From assembly GCF_017916325.1 (NCBI RefSeq), contig NC_090166.1:1001728-1049227 (forward strand): a DNA stretch of 47,500 nucleotides, in the 5' to 3' direction. A program made the position numbers and the translations under genes. Shown here one piece after another: positions 21,640 to 31,113 of the stretch (position 1 is the stretch's first letter; each line of letters begins with the position of its first letter). The notes under the pieces were generated by a model, which was not told the DNA's origin, did no database searches, and saw only the letters and a program-made list of their open reading frames with translations. The stretch is from Leishmania martiniquensis (lineage: Eukaryota > Euglenozoa > Kinetoplastea > Trypanosomatida > Trypanosomatidae).

Positions 21640-23457
21640 CTACTCCGCTTCGCCACATTTGCCGTCTGCACGTCGGGAGAGTTCGCGACCGGCGTCTGTG
21701 CCACCGCGCTCGAGAGGCGAGGCCAGCTTCGAAGACTGTGCTACAGATCTAGAGCTTGCGGAGTAGGTGGCGGTCACCGGGTCGTTCCCGGGCAGTGAGA
21801 ACGGCGAGCGCAAGCTGCTATTCCATCGAATCAGCGGTGTAGAGAGCGTTTCGACGTTAGGCGCACATGTTGCGGTGCTGCCGCAGCTTACTTGTGCGGC
21901 GACTGGGAGCAGCGTCTGGTAGTGCGCGTTTGTAGCTGCCCTCTTTGGCAACACGAGGTAGGGCGGCTGGCCACCAGTGTGTGCACCGCCACCTAACCCT
22001 TCCCCTTCCGCTGCGGGGTGTGAGCCGGAAAGCGAAAGTAGCGGGTCTGTGTGTGGATAGGGCGACACCCGTGCCAGCCCCTCGACGGGCGAGTTGGCTG
22101 ACGTGGATTGCCAAGACTGACGGCTCTCAAAGGAGGCGTTCGCTGGCGATAGGCCAGTCACCACGGGGGGATGGTAGGGCCGATGCGGTGTGAGGCTTTG
22201 GCTATACGCGGATGCCACGGAGGCCGCTGCGGCCTGCTCTCCGCCAAGCCCGACCGGGCCGCTGCTTGCCATGGGTCCCTCGGCGCTCGCTTGGCGATCT
22301 AACAAAGGGGGAGAAGTGCCGTGCAGGCTAATTTGGTCAAAGCCGTTGGTGCTGCCCAACCCCGTTATTGGAGACAGCCGGCACTGCGTCAGCTGCTCCT
22401 GCTTGAGCAGGAACTCGCGCAGCTGCTCGCGATGGGTATGAAAGAGGTCGTTGTGCAGCGAGGCGTCCTCGAAGTCGTCTGAGGTGCTCTCGAGATCGTC
22501 GTGGCGGTTGCGCTGAGGTGAGGAGAGAGAGTGCAGTTGGCTTTGGAGCTGATTCGGGCTCGCTCGTGTGCCTGCATCATTGAGCGTAGCTGAGTTCTTG
22601 TGCCGCCGCAAAAACTGAAGGCCACCAATGCTGCCATTCTGCAAGCTGACGCTGGCTGGCGTAGCGCTTTGCCGACTGTGTCGCACGCGCCGCGCCGACC
22701 CAGCTGGCGATCCGGGCCGGAAGCTCATACTGCCCACGCTGCTCTCGCTGGCGTGATTGGCGAAGGCAGGCCCAGAAGCGGAAGCAGCGCCATACTGACG
22801 CTGGAGCTCCTGCAGTAAAGAGGAGCTGAGCAGCACGTTGGGTGTGTTTGTGTTCGAGGCTCGCCGCTCCTCGTACTCAGCGCGACCGTAGAACTCTGGC
22901 GACGCCACTCGATGCCGTTCATCTTCGAGGCGCTGCTTCTCTTCGAGCGTCAGCGGTGGAGGGCCCGCTTGGGGCACGCGCTCGACCCCGCGGAAGTCGA
23001 GGCACACATCCTGGTCTCCGTACTGCACGACGACTCGAGCACGTGGTAGATTGCGTCGTGGACGCACACGGGCTTCGATGGGGATACCCTCCACGCGCTC
23101 CGCGTTCGGAGATGCCGGTCGCACACGGGGGCCGAGGCCACGATAGATATTGTCGCCCTCCGTGCGGTAGTCGATGGCATCTCGATCAGCATAGTTGTCG
23201 CGAAGATTCTGAGCTGACCTCCTACCATTGCCGTTGGCGGCGCGGTTACCGCTTCTGCCTGCGTCGCCTGGCCCACGACGCGTGGACGCGAACGCGCCTT
23301 CCTCCTGAAGGTTCACACTCCCTTCTTCTACATATACTTGACGTGATCGCGCGGACAGCTCCCGGCGAGCGCGACGGTTGCACCATATGATGACTAAGGC
23401 GATAGCAATAACGCCAGCAATGCCGATGACGCTGCCGATCGGAGTGAGCAAGCTCAT
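21640..23457 (-). CDS. N-terminally anchored single-pass membrane protein, 605 aa
   Basis: This is a hypothetical protein of unknown family. The ATG at 23457 is followed by a hydrophobic helix at residues about 7-26 (IGSVIGIAGVIAIALVIIWC) and then CNRRARRELSAR, a positively charged stop-transfer that predicts the long C-terminal part to be cytosolic. The remainder is mostly disordered and rich in Ser, Arg, Pro and Gln, with a short charged helix LTLEEKQRLEDERHR near residue 175 and LLQELQRQYG a little later. A pyrimidine-rich tract and AG (23467-23468) precede the start. Its architecture is like that of 18549-19982 downstream. There are no enzymatic motifs. Its reality is well supported by length, a good start and loss of the intergenic purine bias. 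Confidence 0.8.
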   Translation of the reverse strand: MSLLTPIGSVIGIAGVIAIALVIIWCNRRARRELSARSRQVYVEEGSVNLQEEGAFASTRRGPGDAGRSGNRAANGNGRRSAQNLRDNYADRDAIDYRTEGDNIYRGLGPRVRPASPNAERVEGIPIEARVRPRRNLPRARVVVQYGDQDVCLDFRGVERVPQAGPPPLTLEEKQRLEDERHRVASPEFYGRAEYEERRASNTNTPNVLLSSSLLQELQRQYGAASASGPAFANHASESSVGSMSFRPGSPAGSARRVRHSRQSATPASVSLQNGSIGGLQFLRRHKNSATLNDAGTRASPNQLQSQLHSLSSPQRNRHDDLESTSDDFEDASLHNDLFHTHREQLREFLLKQEQLTQCRLSPITGLGSTNGFDQISLHGTSPPLLDRQASAEGPMASSGPVGLGGEQAAAASVASAYSQSLTPHRPYHPPVVTGLSPANASFESRQSWQSTSANSPVEGLARVSPYPHTDPLLSLSGSHPAAEGEGLGGGAHTGGQPPYLVLPKRAATNAHYQTLLPVAAQVSCGSTATCAPNVETLSTPLIRWNSSLRSPFSLPGNDPVTATYSASSRSVAQSSKLASPLERGGTDAGRELSRRADGKCGEAE

Positions 23458-23466
23458 GGCAAGCGG

Positions 23467-23468
23467 CT
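23467..23468 (-). promoter_or_regulatory. likely spliced-leader acceptor of the 21640-23457 gene
   Basis: A C/T-rich run (tgtggtctccacccacccac and following bases on the coding strand) ends in AG nine bases before the ATG at 23457. A very short 5' UTR is acceptable in trypanosomatids. Confidence 0.4.
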
Positions 23469-25748
23469 ACGCGGGCGGGGTGACCAGAGGCCGCAGGGGG
23501 TGTGGGTGGGTGGAGACCACACAGCGCACGAGGACGATGCCCGGGGAGAGCAACTCGTGGCCGATGCCTCTGAAGGAAATAAATAACGGTGGCCTGTGAG
23601 CTCGACGAATGGTCGGCTTCAGGGGTGTGACCGGCAGCTGATGCACCGAGGCAGGCAAAAAACAACGTTACGCCCAACGATCCCGCCGCTCCTCTCTCTC
23701 ACACACACAGCAACAACAGCAGCAGCGAGCACCAAAGGGGAGCACACACCGAGACAGCCTTACACAGCGCAAAAAAAGCGATGGGGAAAGACAGCGGCAG
23801 CGAGGCGGAAGGGAAAGAAGGCAAAGCGGCCGACAAAAAAGCGAACGGAGCGGAGAACACACACACAAAACTCATTTCACTTCGGAAATGGCGAAAGGAT
23901 CGATCGGAATACGTCACACAACGGCACGAAGACGACGAGACAAAAAAAACAGAGCTGAGGCAAACGTCTTCGAGAGAGAGGGAGGGTGGGGTGCGTGCAG
24001 GAGCAGAAACGGCAAAACGGGAGCGGCCCAAACCCTCTCACACTCACACACACACACACAGGCGGAGATGTCCAGAAAAGAGGGAAAGCGGGAGGAGGGA
24101 GGGGTCGTAACAGCGAAGAGTACCAATCAACAGAGAAAGACGAGATCAACGGAGAAGCAACCCTGGGCGACAACTTCTGTGTGCTGAGCAGCAAATGGGG
24201 AGACAGGACCGGAAAATAGAACGATTGTGATGTGGCAGGTGAGGGAGTGGCCGGCTCAACACTGCAGACAGGGGAAAAAGCTCTTCCGCTGCGTGACGGC
24301 GTACGCACGTTACCAACGAGGGCCAAAGACCTTCACAGCAGTAGAATAGAGCGTAAACAAAGGAAGGCGACGCTTAGGTGAAGAGGGAGAGGGAGAGGGG
24401 AAGACAATACGTCTACGATTTCTCCTTGGGGTATGGGGCTCGCATATATATATATGTCTGTGACTCACTCGCGGATATACATACAGTGTCTACTGGTCCT
24501 ACCGTGGCTGAAGTGTGTGTGTGTGGAGGGGAGGAGAGGGGGTAGGAGGAAGTAGGGGGACGGAGGGCTAGAGCGAGCGAGAGAGAGCAGGAAGGCTGAT
24601 AACAAAGAAAAAGCAATGGTGAAACACTGCGCCTCTCTAAGCATGAGCGATCAGATCCTGATGCTCAGCTCGCGTCGCCCCCTGTCAGCGCTTCGTTCGA
24701 GATTATGATAGGTGGCGCAGACTTAAAGGTGCGCGAGTGTGTTCATGTGGCTGCCGTTTTGTGTGTGTGGGAGAGGGGAGGGAGGGAGGGAGGGGGGCTT
24801 TGGAGAGTGCTCTGCCGTGTGCACGAGCAGTAATAACCAAAGAGAGAGAGGGAGGGAGGGCGAGGGTAGCGATAAGAGTGAGTGAAAGGCGGCACTTTAG
24901 GGCTGGCGGGCAAAGTAGATGGCGAGCAAGATGAGAGTCTTTCGGAAGAGCGATACGGCGTGCACAAATGCCTCCGCAGCGTGAGCTGCTCCCACGTGCA
25001 GCCACTTATGTCGACGCCTGGGCCTGCTTGTGTATCTGCCCCGCTCACATCTATGTCTCTGGACGCCATTCTTCCCCTGCCTTAGACAGGCTACACCTCA
25101 GCCATGCAGCTTCTCTTTCTTTGGCGCATTGGAATGCGTGAAAGCAGAGTCGCGCGAGGACGGACATCGAAGACGGCGCGTGGGAAGAGCGACCAGCGAA
25201 AAAAAAAAGGAATCGTGAGGGGAGTGCACGCGTGCATCTCCGTGTGCGACAGAAAAAAAAGAGAGCCCAACTAGCCCTCTACATTGGAAAGTGGACGCAT
25301 CTAAACGCACCCCTGTACGTGTGTGTGTGAGGGGGAGCGAGGGAGAGAGGGGGAGGGGGTATCGTGGAGGGGCCATGCCATCCTTCCCTCTTCCATACAA
25401 ACGAACCATGGGCGTGAGCGTGAGAGAGCAGAAGCTAACGAAAGCAGACGGGGGGCTGCAGTGCCCAGCTGGCGCCCGCATGGGGCAATGAGGACGCTGC
25501 TGTTGATGTGGTGCTGTTTCTTTGAAGCACGAACCGGCGACCACGCGCGTGTGACCCATCGAGCAGGAGAAGGGGGAGATGGCGGGGCTAGGGATGGGAA
25601 TAAAAGCGGTGCGCAACAAGAGAAGGCGCGTCCTTCTTTTCGTTATGCGCACTTCATTCCTTTGCGTTCAGCACAGTGGACCTGCGAGGGTGGTGTGGGA
25701 GGGAAGGCGCCGCTGCTGACCCTTGCAAGTGGTCGCGCCGCTCGAGAG

Positions 25749-26500
25749 TCATCTCTGATAGCCTCGTCGCTGCCGGCTTCGAAACGGTGCGCGATGGAGG
25801 GTCTTCTCGGTGAGGGCGCGGAGTATACTCCGCAGCGCATCTCCCTCCGCCTCGAGGTCGTCGCGCCCCACTTCGGCTGTCCTTTGAGTCTTTTCGTCAG
25901 CGACTCGCATAGCGCTCCGTATTCGTTCGATGCGCTCGAGGACGGGCGCTGCTCTTAGGGTGGTGGTAAGATCCCTTAGAGAGGTGGTGACGGCAAGTGC
26001 ACGAACTTGCACGCTGCGCTTTTGCGACAGGGTGCAATAGACGTGAGTGAGACGGGCTGCTGATGCTGCACAGCGCCGGGGTGCCTTTTTTTTTTTGATG
26101 GCTCTTGCAGATGTGGGCGGCAGCAGCACCGTCTTCGCCGCACGCTCCCTGACTGCACCCTTGAACGCCTGCAGGGACTGCTAGGAGCGCTTCCTCCCCT
26201 GTGCCCCTCGCATGAGCCGCAGCGGCCGCAGACAACTGAGGGAGGGTGAGGTGGTGAGAGCAAGCCCATGCAGCGTAGAACGCCACTGGAACGATCCCGG
26301 TGCACACACTGCGGCAGCAGCGAAGGCCTCCACGTCCGCATCCTTTTCGTACTGCGCGTTGTGTTGTTGTGCTCGCGTCACGGCCGGCTCGTGGTCCGTG
26401 CCCGAGGTCGTGCGGTGGGTGAGTGCGTGTGTGTATGGGTGAGGGGGCGAGGGATGGGGAGCGGACTGACATCTCTGACGGGAAAGTGGCCATCATTCGC
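25749..26500 (-). pseudogene. possible frameshifted coiled-coil gene
   Basis: On the minus strand a T9 tract (near 26520-26528) is followed by an AG and then ATG ATG near 26500, a good splice-and-start layout. The reading MMATFPSEMSVRSP runs into a (CA)n-rich stretch. Beyond it a different frame reads like protein (for example TRAQQHNAQYEKDADVEAF). After a TAG near 26180, that same frame is open to a TGA at 25749 and reads as amphipathic helices (LRDLTTTLRAAPVLERIERI, then LEAEGDALRSILRALTEKTL). A frame change at the CA repeat would fit slippage. It may be a decayed gene, a real gene with sequencing errors, or chance. No family is recognised. Confidence 0.35.
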
Positions 26501-27524
26501 ACGGCCACCGCCTGCCCACCAAAAAAAAAGTGGAGGGTTCACACCCGAAACGAGGTCCAGCGAGCGTTGCACCGTAGTCCGTCTTGACAGTCGCGGCTGC
26601 TCATGAACCTCGCAGATCACATCCGCGCGAAGCTCAAGAGAGACAAATATGACGGGGGCTGTGATGGCCTGTGCATGTTACTGCCATTGAACGTGCACCG
26701 GCGAGCGTGCTTGGGTGAGGCATGCTGACCTGCCCACCAACGCTTCCCACTTCACAGGAAGAGAAAGGTAGTGCACCCCTCTGAATCAGAAAGTGGCCAC
26801 CGCAAGCGTGGCGGCCGCCCCCTTCCTTGCTCTCTCGCATAAGTGTGACCGCCATGTGCAGCGTTGTGGCTGCAGTGAGATGGAGCAAGCAGTAGGCATA
26901 GGAAGATGAAAGGAAAGATACACAGGGAGAGGCGGAGTCACCCTAAAGGCACCGAAAAAGTGACAGGCTCTTGGCGCAGTCGCAGCAAACGGTGCAGACA
27001 AAGCCGACGACGTTATAATCGCGGTGCCGCCAAATACCTGCTTGACGCACGGACCAGCGCCCCAGCGCCGAGAGGCGGAAGAGTGCTCTCGTTCGTTGAG
27101 GTCATCCATCTCGCCTACTCGTTTCTGCGGTTCTCTTTCCGGGTTGTGGCAGTCATTGACGTATCAGCATTCAGCAAGTGCACAGCGAAGTGAAAGCGAA
27201 AGATGGCGACATGCCACCTCGGCCGCCGACATCAGCATGGGCACGCACACGAAAGGGTATAGAATGCTGCTGCCCGTGTAGATGATGCAATCCGATGAAT
27301 CGCCTCTTTCTCACCCGAAGGGAGGCAGAGGACGGGGGACGAGGGCGAGCGTGTGCGCGAGAGGGGGAGACTGAGCGATCACAACCAGCCACGTCGCAGT
27401 AACGCACATTGCATTCTGCATACGGAAAGGATGAGGAGCTGTCCTCAAGAGACACCTTACCCGCCCCTTTCACTTCTTCGTCAGATGCGGTTGCATAGGC
27501 GCATCGGCATGAGTTGCACAGATG

Positions 27525-28085
27525 TCACGAGCGGCGGCTGATGAGCGCGTAAAGAAGAAATACGATGCCCAACACAATGGACACCGTTAGCGTGTAGCTG
27601 GAGGTACGCGGCTCAGCCGGGAGCATCGCGTCTGCGTCGGGCCAAGGAAACGCCTCCGCAGACGGATCTTGGACGATCATGTCCCGCCCACAGCGCGCGA
27701 TCAGCTTCCGCGGGTTGGCGTTCTCGAAGACGAGAAGCGTAGGGATCGTCTCGAACTTATACGCGTTGCCCCACACACGCGCCATTGATTTCGCGTCCGC
27801 GTACGGCATGCAGTAGTAGTCACCGTGCGATGCACGGAAGTATTGCATCATCTCCTCCTCGGATTGATCCATCGACATGAACACAACCTCAAACTTCTTC
27901 TTGGTGTGGTGGTCCTCATAGAACTTCTTCAGCAGCGGGGTGAAGGCGCGGCATGGCGGGCACCAGTGCGCGGAGAAGTATATAAGCACGTACTCAGCGT
28001 CCTTCAAGACGTCCATGGCGCGAACGGCGCTACCATCCTTGCAGAGGAGCGTGAGCTCCGAGTTGTTGAAAAAGTTAGGCTCCAT
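27525..28085 (-). CDS. TXN3: tail-anchored tryparedoxin (TXN3-like), 186 aa
   Basis: The protein has a thioredoxin fold with the tryparedoxin active site WCPPC (Cys42 and Cys45), the preceding strand VLIYFSAHW, the following AFTPLLKKFYE helix, VVFMSMDQSEEEM and the cis-proline region ETIPTL. Tryparedoxins pass electrons from trypanothione to peroxiredoxins and other thiol targets. The C-terminus is a hydrophobic helix (about residues 162-182, LTVSIVLGIVFLLYALI) ending in basic SRRS, the hallmark of a tail anchor. A Leishmania tryparedoxin with such a tail has been placed on the mitochondrial outer membrane facing the cytosol (TXN3, from memory). The start at 28085 follows a C/T-rich leader and AG with no other ATG. 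Longer in-frame readings begin at a non-ATG codon. The gene symbol rests on the tail anchor plus the WCPPC motif. Confidence 0.9.
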   Translation of the reverse strand: MEPNFFNNSELTLLCKDGSAVRAMDVLKDAEYVLIYFSAHWCPPCRAFTPLLKKFYEDHHTKKKFEVVFMSMDQSEEEMMQYFRASHGDYYCMPYADAKSMARVWGNAYKFETIPTLLVFENANPRKLIARCGRDMIVQDPSAEAFPWPDADAMLPAEPRTSSYTLTVSIVLGIVFLLYALISRRS

Positions 28086-28111
28086 CTGACAGGTCGGTGT
28101 AATACTTCTCT

Positions 28112-28113
28112 CT
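28112..28113 (-). promoter_or_regulatory. likely spliced-leader acceptor of the tryparedoxin gene
   Basis: A C/T-rich coding-strand stretch (about 28190 down to 28116, with cctcacttgcttcgcc near its end) leads to the first AG of a GAGAGAAG cluster here. The ATG at 28085 is the next ATG. Confidence 0.45.
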
Positions 28114-29066
28114 CGGCGAAGCAAGTGAGGATGCGGGTGGGAGCAGCAGTGCGGACTACACAGGATGCGAGAGGGAAATAAAGGGCCGCGCAGGGAGACG
28201 CCTCGGCCCTCTCTTCTCCGCTGTTGTTTGGGTTGCTGCGAGTAGAGGGGGGACTGGTGGGGCACCAAGTTGTGCCACGCCGGTGGACGGAGAGCATATG
28301 AATCAAGGGCGGCAATAGGGTAATGGAAGTGGAGGGTACGGAAAGTACGTGCAGTACGGCGCTTGTTTGCTTTCAGGCCGCCGCTCGGCAGCGGCTGTGT
28401 GTGGCGCAGTAGTGTAATAGGACGGGATCACAAGCGGCGTGCAGCCCCTCCTCCCTCTCTTTACGATGCGTACAGAGGCGAGTGGTGGTGAGGAGTCTGG
28501 CAGGGCTGCAATCACCCCGAGCGAGGGCTGTCTCTTCAAAGCGCAGCGCACACCTAAATCGACGCCTCGCAACAGCATATCCCTTCCTGAGAGCTGCCGT
28601 GGCGTCACCGGCAGACATGCGCCGTGCACCTTCCCAGACAACGTTTCTCTTTTTGTTTGTTCGCTTGTGCGTGGCCGCTTTGGTTCCCCCGTCGACATTT
28701 CACTTGAGCAGACAAGAGAGCACCGCGGAGATGTCGGCCGCGCATACTGCTCGATCCATCGATGATGCAGGCAAAGACGCGAAGGCAAGAGCGATTATAC
28801 ATACGCATACGTGTACGCATAGCGACTACACACACACACACACCGCTAGCGCATGTCACCTCTACAAAATGGCTTCAGGGGAGAACGTAACGCTAAGAGA
28901 CATGCGAGCGCAGAACCGAATCATCGTCGTGCTCATAGCGCAGACGACAGCCAGGCAAAGAGAGAGAGCGAGCGAGCGCGAGGAGGGGTTGTGGGGAGGG
29001 GGGAGGGAGGGAGGAAGGGAAACAAAGACAAGGAAGTTGCGAGAGAGGGCCCGCTCGCCACTGTGA

Positions 29067-29465
29067 CACCTCAGGGCGTCGGGTGTCCAGGTCTGTGTGT
29101 CCGTGGCGGGGTAGAGGTCAGCCAGCCTCATGCCCTCCCTCCTCCCTACCCTTGCCAGCGGCCGAGCCGCCTCCGCCGATGAGCACGGTCACGCTGCCTA
29201 CTCGCGTGGGGTGCCCCTCAGCGGCACCGGCGGATGCACCGCTCAGCGACTCGCATTAAATGGGAGCGGCTGTGAGGCGAAGGGGGTCGGGAAGGGTCTG
29301 AGGCCCGGGGTCGTGCACCGGCCGCTGAGTCGGCGCACTGCTGTGAGGCACGCCTTCGGCGGCATCGCACACTGCGCCGATGGGGGCTTGTGGCACTTGC
29401 GGGTGTGCGCAGCGGAGTGCAGAGTCACATGTGATGTGGCAGCAGAGGGGCACACGTTAAAAAAA
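29067..29465 (+). repeat. SIDER-like retroposon, about 400 bp, antisense to genes
   Basis: The first 85 bases match 1-85 of the window perfectly in reverse complement. The element continues with GC-rich sequence and ends at an A-rich run (acgttaaaaaaa, 29455-29465), as expected for a retroposed element. It lies about 400 bases beyond the stop codon of the 29870-31099 gene, probably in its 3' UTR, but antisense to the transcript. The left half of this repeat family appears highly conserved, as described for the SIDER 5' signature. The family assignment is inferred. Confidence 0.65.
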
Positions 29466-29869
29466 TCCAACACAACGGGAGAGGAGGGCAAGGGAGGAAA
29501 GGGGAGGGGAGGAGGCGAGGCGAAAGGCAGACAACGAACGTGCTGTTGAAGGGATGAGAAGAGGTGAAGGAAAGACGAAGAGGCGGGAATACATTCAATG
29601 AAGGGGCGATACTCTATGGAGGGAGAGGCGAGGGAGGGTGGGGCGGGGGCGGGAGAAGGACGGCTGCGTGCGCAGAAAGGAAAGGAAAGAGGGGAGGGGG
29701 GGCGCTGATGGTGGGGATGTGGGCGCTTCCACATCACAAAGCCCTGCGACGCACAAAAAGGCATCGACCATTGACGTGCAGTTGCGTAGATGTATTTGCA
29801 GGAGATGAAGAAGGAAAAGAAGGGCTGCCATAGATGCCCGAAGAGAAGCAGCGGTCCACACAAGAAGTG

Positions 29870-31099
29870 TCACGAGACGGCGTTGCTGCGATGACTGGCC
29901 TGCATCTCCTCAAGTCTTCTCCACACCGCTGAAGCTTCCTTCGCCAGCCTCTTCTCCGCTTCTTCCACTCCCGCCGCAGCATCCTCGAGTTCCCTCAGCG
30001 TGAAGGCAATGATGCCGTCCAGAGTCGACCTGTAGCGCTCCATGTCGCTGATTTCCTGCGTTACACGCGCCTGCTCCTCCTTGGCGCGCTCCGTGGACTC
30101 TAGCGTTGCACGCAGCTCCCGTTGGCGCCGTCGCAGCTCTGTAGTTATGGCATAATAGTGTTCATCTAGGTCCTTGGCAGTTGTGGCAGCCTCGCCGCCA
30201 TCGCCTGCTTGAGGAGGAGAGAGCGTCGGAGACGCTGTTGCTCTCGCAGCGCTGCCGCAGGCTACTGCCACCTTTACGTCACTGTCCCTGTTGCTCGGCC
30301 CTCGTGCATTGGTTAAGGCGGACCCCTGCAAATCCCGAAGCTCTGCAGCTGTTTCAACTGTCTTGTAAGTGTCAGCAGTGCTGAGTAAGGGACGCCCAGA
30401 ACTGCGCCCTGATGAAGTGCTCAGCGTAGGGGCAAGAGGAAGCGGTGCACAGGGTGTCCCTGACGGAGTCCACAGGTCGGACGGTGTTGGTACTAGTAAG
30501 GAGCACGTGCCATCGGCGATAGAAGCGTCCTCCTCCTCCTCCCTCAGCTCGTCTGCCGACCTTTTCACTGGCTTCAAGGATTGGCAGCGCATCGAGGGCG
30601 GCGGCACGGCGGCCTCAAGCATCGGACTGAGGTCATTGGAAGGGATTGCTGCTGTACCGTAGATGCGTGTCTTGTCGAGAAGTGGGGCACATTCATGAGC
30701 CACATACGCCACGACGCTTCTACAAGGATCCCGAACAGGTGCAGCGCAGTGTCTTGCTGCAGCGCCATCCGCGCCACCGGACATCCCGCCCGCTGCAAGG
30801 CGAGGCTGAGAGTTCGCTGCGCTACCTGCAGGCGAATGGGAGGTGCGCCCGCCTACGTTCACTTTTTTTGGACAGCAAGACGTCAGAGTCGCACTCGACG
30901 CGGGAGCCTTCGTCACCGCTGCGCTGCCGTCGTCATTGCTGTCGGTGTGTCCCTTGCTCCGCTCACCGCAGCCGAGGCAGCGGCGCGTACACAAAGCTGC
31001 CAGATAAAACAGCAGAAGGGTACACAGAGTTGCAGCGACGCCAAAGCAGAAGCTGTAAAGTGCGCCGGTGGATGCAGTACTTCTGGCAAGCCTCGGCAT
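29870..31099 (-). CDS. single-pass membrane protein with C-terminal coiled coil, 409 aa
   Basis: I do not recognise the family. The chosen start at 31099 (MPRLARSTASTG) gives a hydrophobic helix at about residues 13-35 (ALYSFCFGVAATLCTLLLFY), followed by Cys- and Arg-rich CTRRCLGCGE. A disordered Ser/Ala/Pro-rich middle follows. The last third (about 300-400) is a strong coiled coil, with ELRRRQRELRATLESTERAK and EEAEKRLAKEASAVWRRLEE among its heptad-like segments. It could tether a membrane to a partner through coiled-coil pairing. The nearest ATG upstream (31104) is out of frame and probably lies inside the mRNA, since the acceptor AG is at about 31109-31113, so translation may be weak or depend on leaky scanning. 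Confidence 0.8.
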   Translation of the reverse strand: MPRLARSTASTGALYSFCFGVAATLCTLLLFYLAALCTRRCLGCGERSKGHTDSNDDGSAAVTKAPASSATLTSCCPKKVNVGGRTSHSPAGSAANSQPRLAAGGMSGGADGAAARHCAAPVRDPCRSVVAYVAHECAPLLDKTRIYGTAAIPSNDLSPMLEAAVPPPSMRCQSLKPVKRSADELREEEEDASIADGTCSLLVPTPSDLWTPSGTPCAPLPLAPTLSTSSGRSSGRPLLSTADTYKTVETAAELRDLQGSALTNARGPSNRDSDVKVAVACGSAARATASPTLSPPQAGDGGEAATTAKDLDEHYYAITTELRRRQRELRATLESTERAKEEQARVTQEISDMERYRSTLDGIIAFTLRELEDAAAGVEEAEKRLAKEASAVWRRLEEMQASHRSNAVS

Positions 31100-31104
31100 T
31101 GCAT
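30913..31104 (-). promoter_or_regulatory. out-of-frame upstream ORF overlapping the 29870-31099 start
   Basis: The coding strand reads CCGAGGAGTATAATGCAATG. The first ATG (31104) opens a 63-codon frame that overlaps the main frame, whose ATG is only five bases later. Both candidate acceptor AGs (31113-31112 and 31110-31109) leave the first ATG in the mRNA. The small product is Cys/Ala-rich and probably has no function of its own; the likely effect is on initiation. Confidence 0.5.
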
Positions 31105-31113
31105 TATACTCCT

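Larger units (their letters stand above)
23458..27524. other. 4 kb intergenic region, mostly no gene
   Basis: The flanks are GA-rich on the plus strand, with (CA)n near 24046-24060 and (TG)n near 24514. From about 25630 to 26450 the bias disappears and a protein-like minus-strand reading appears; this is listed separately as a possible pseudogene. From 26590 to 27300 composition is mixed. A 107-codon minus frame (26786-27109, with ATG) has no domain or convincing splice signal. Confidence 0.5.
28086..29869. other. intergenic region with SIDER-like repeat
   Basis: This holds the 3' flank of the 29870-31099 gene and the 5' flank of the tryparedoxin gene. It contains (CA)n at 28828-28843, a GA-rich stretch at about 28960-29050, the repeat at 29067-29465 and another purine-rich stretch up to 29720. 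No gene is seen on either strand. Confidence 0.6.
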
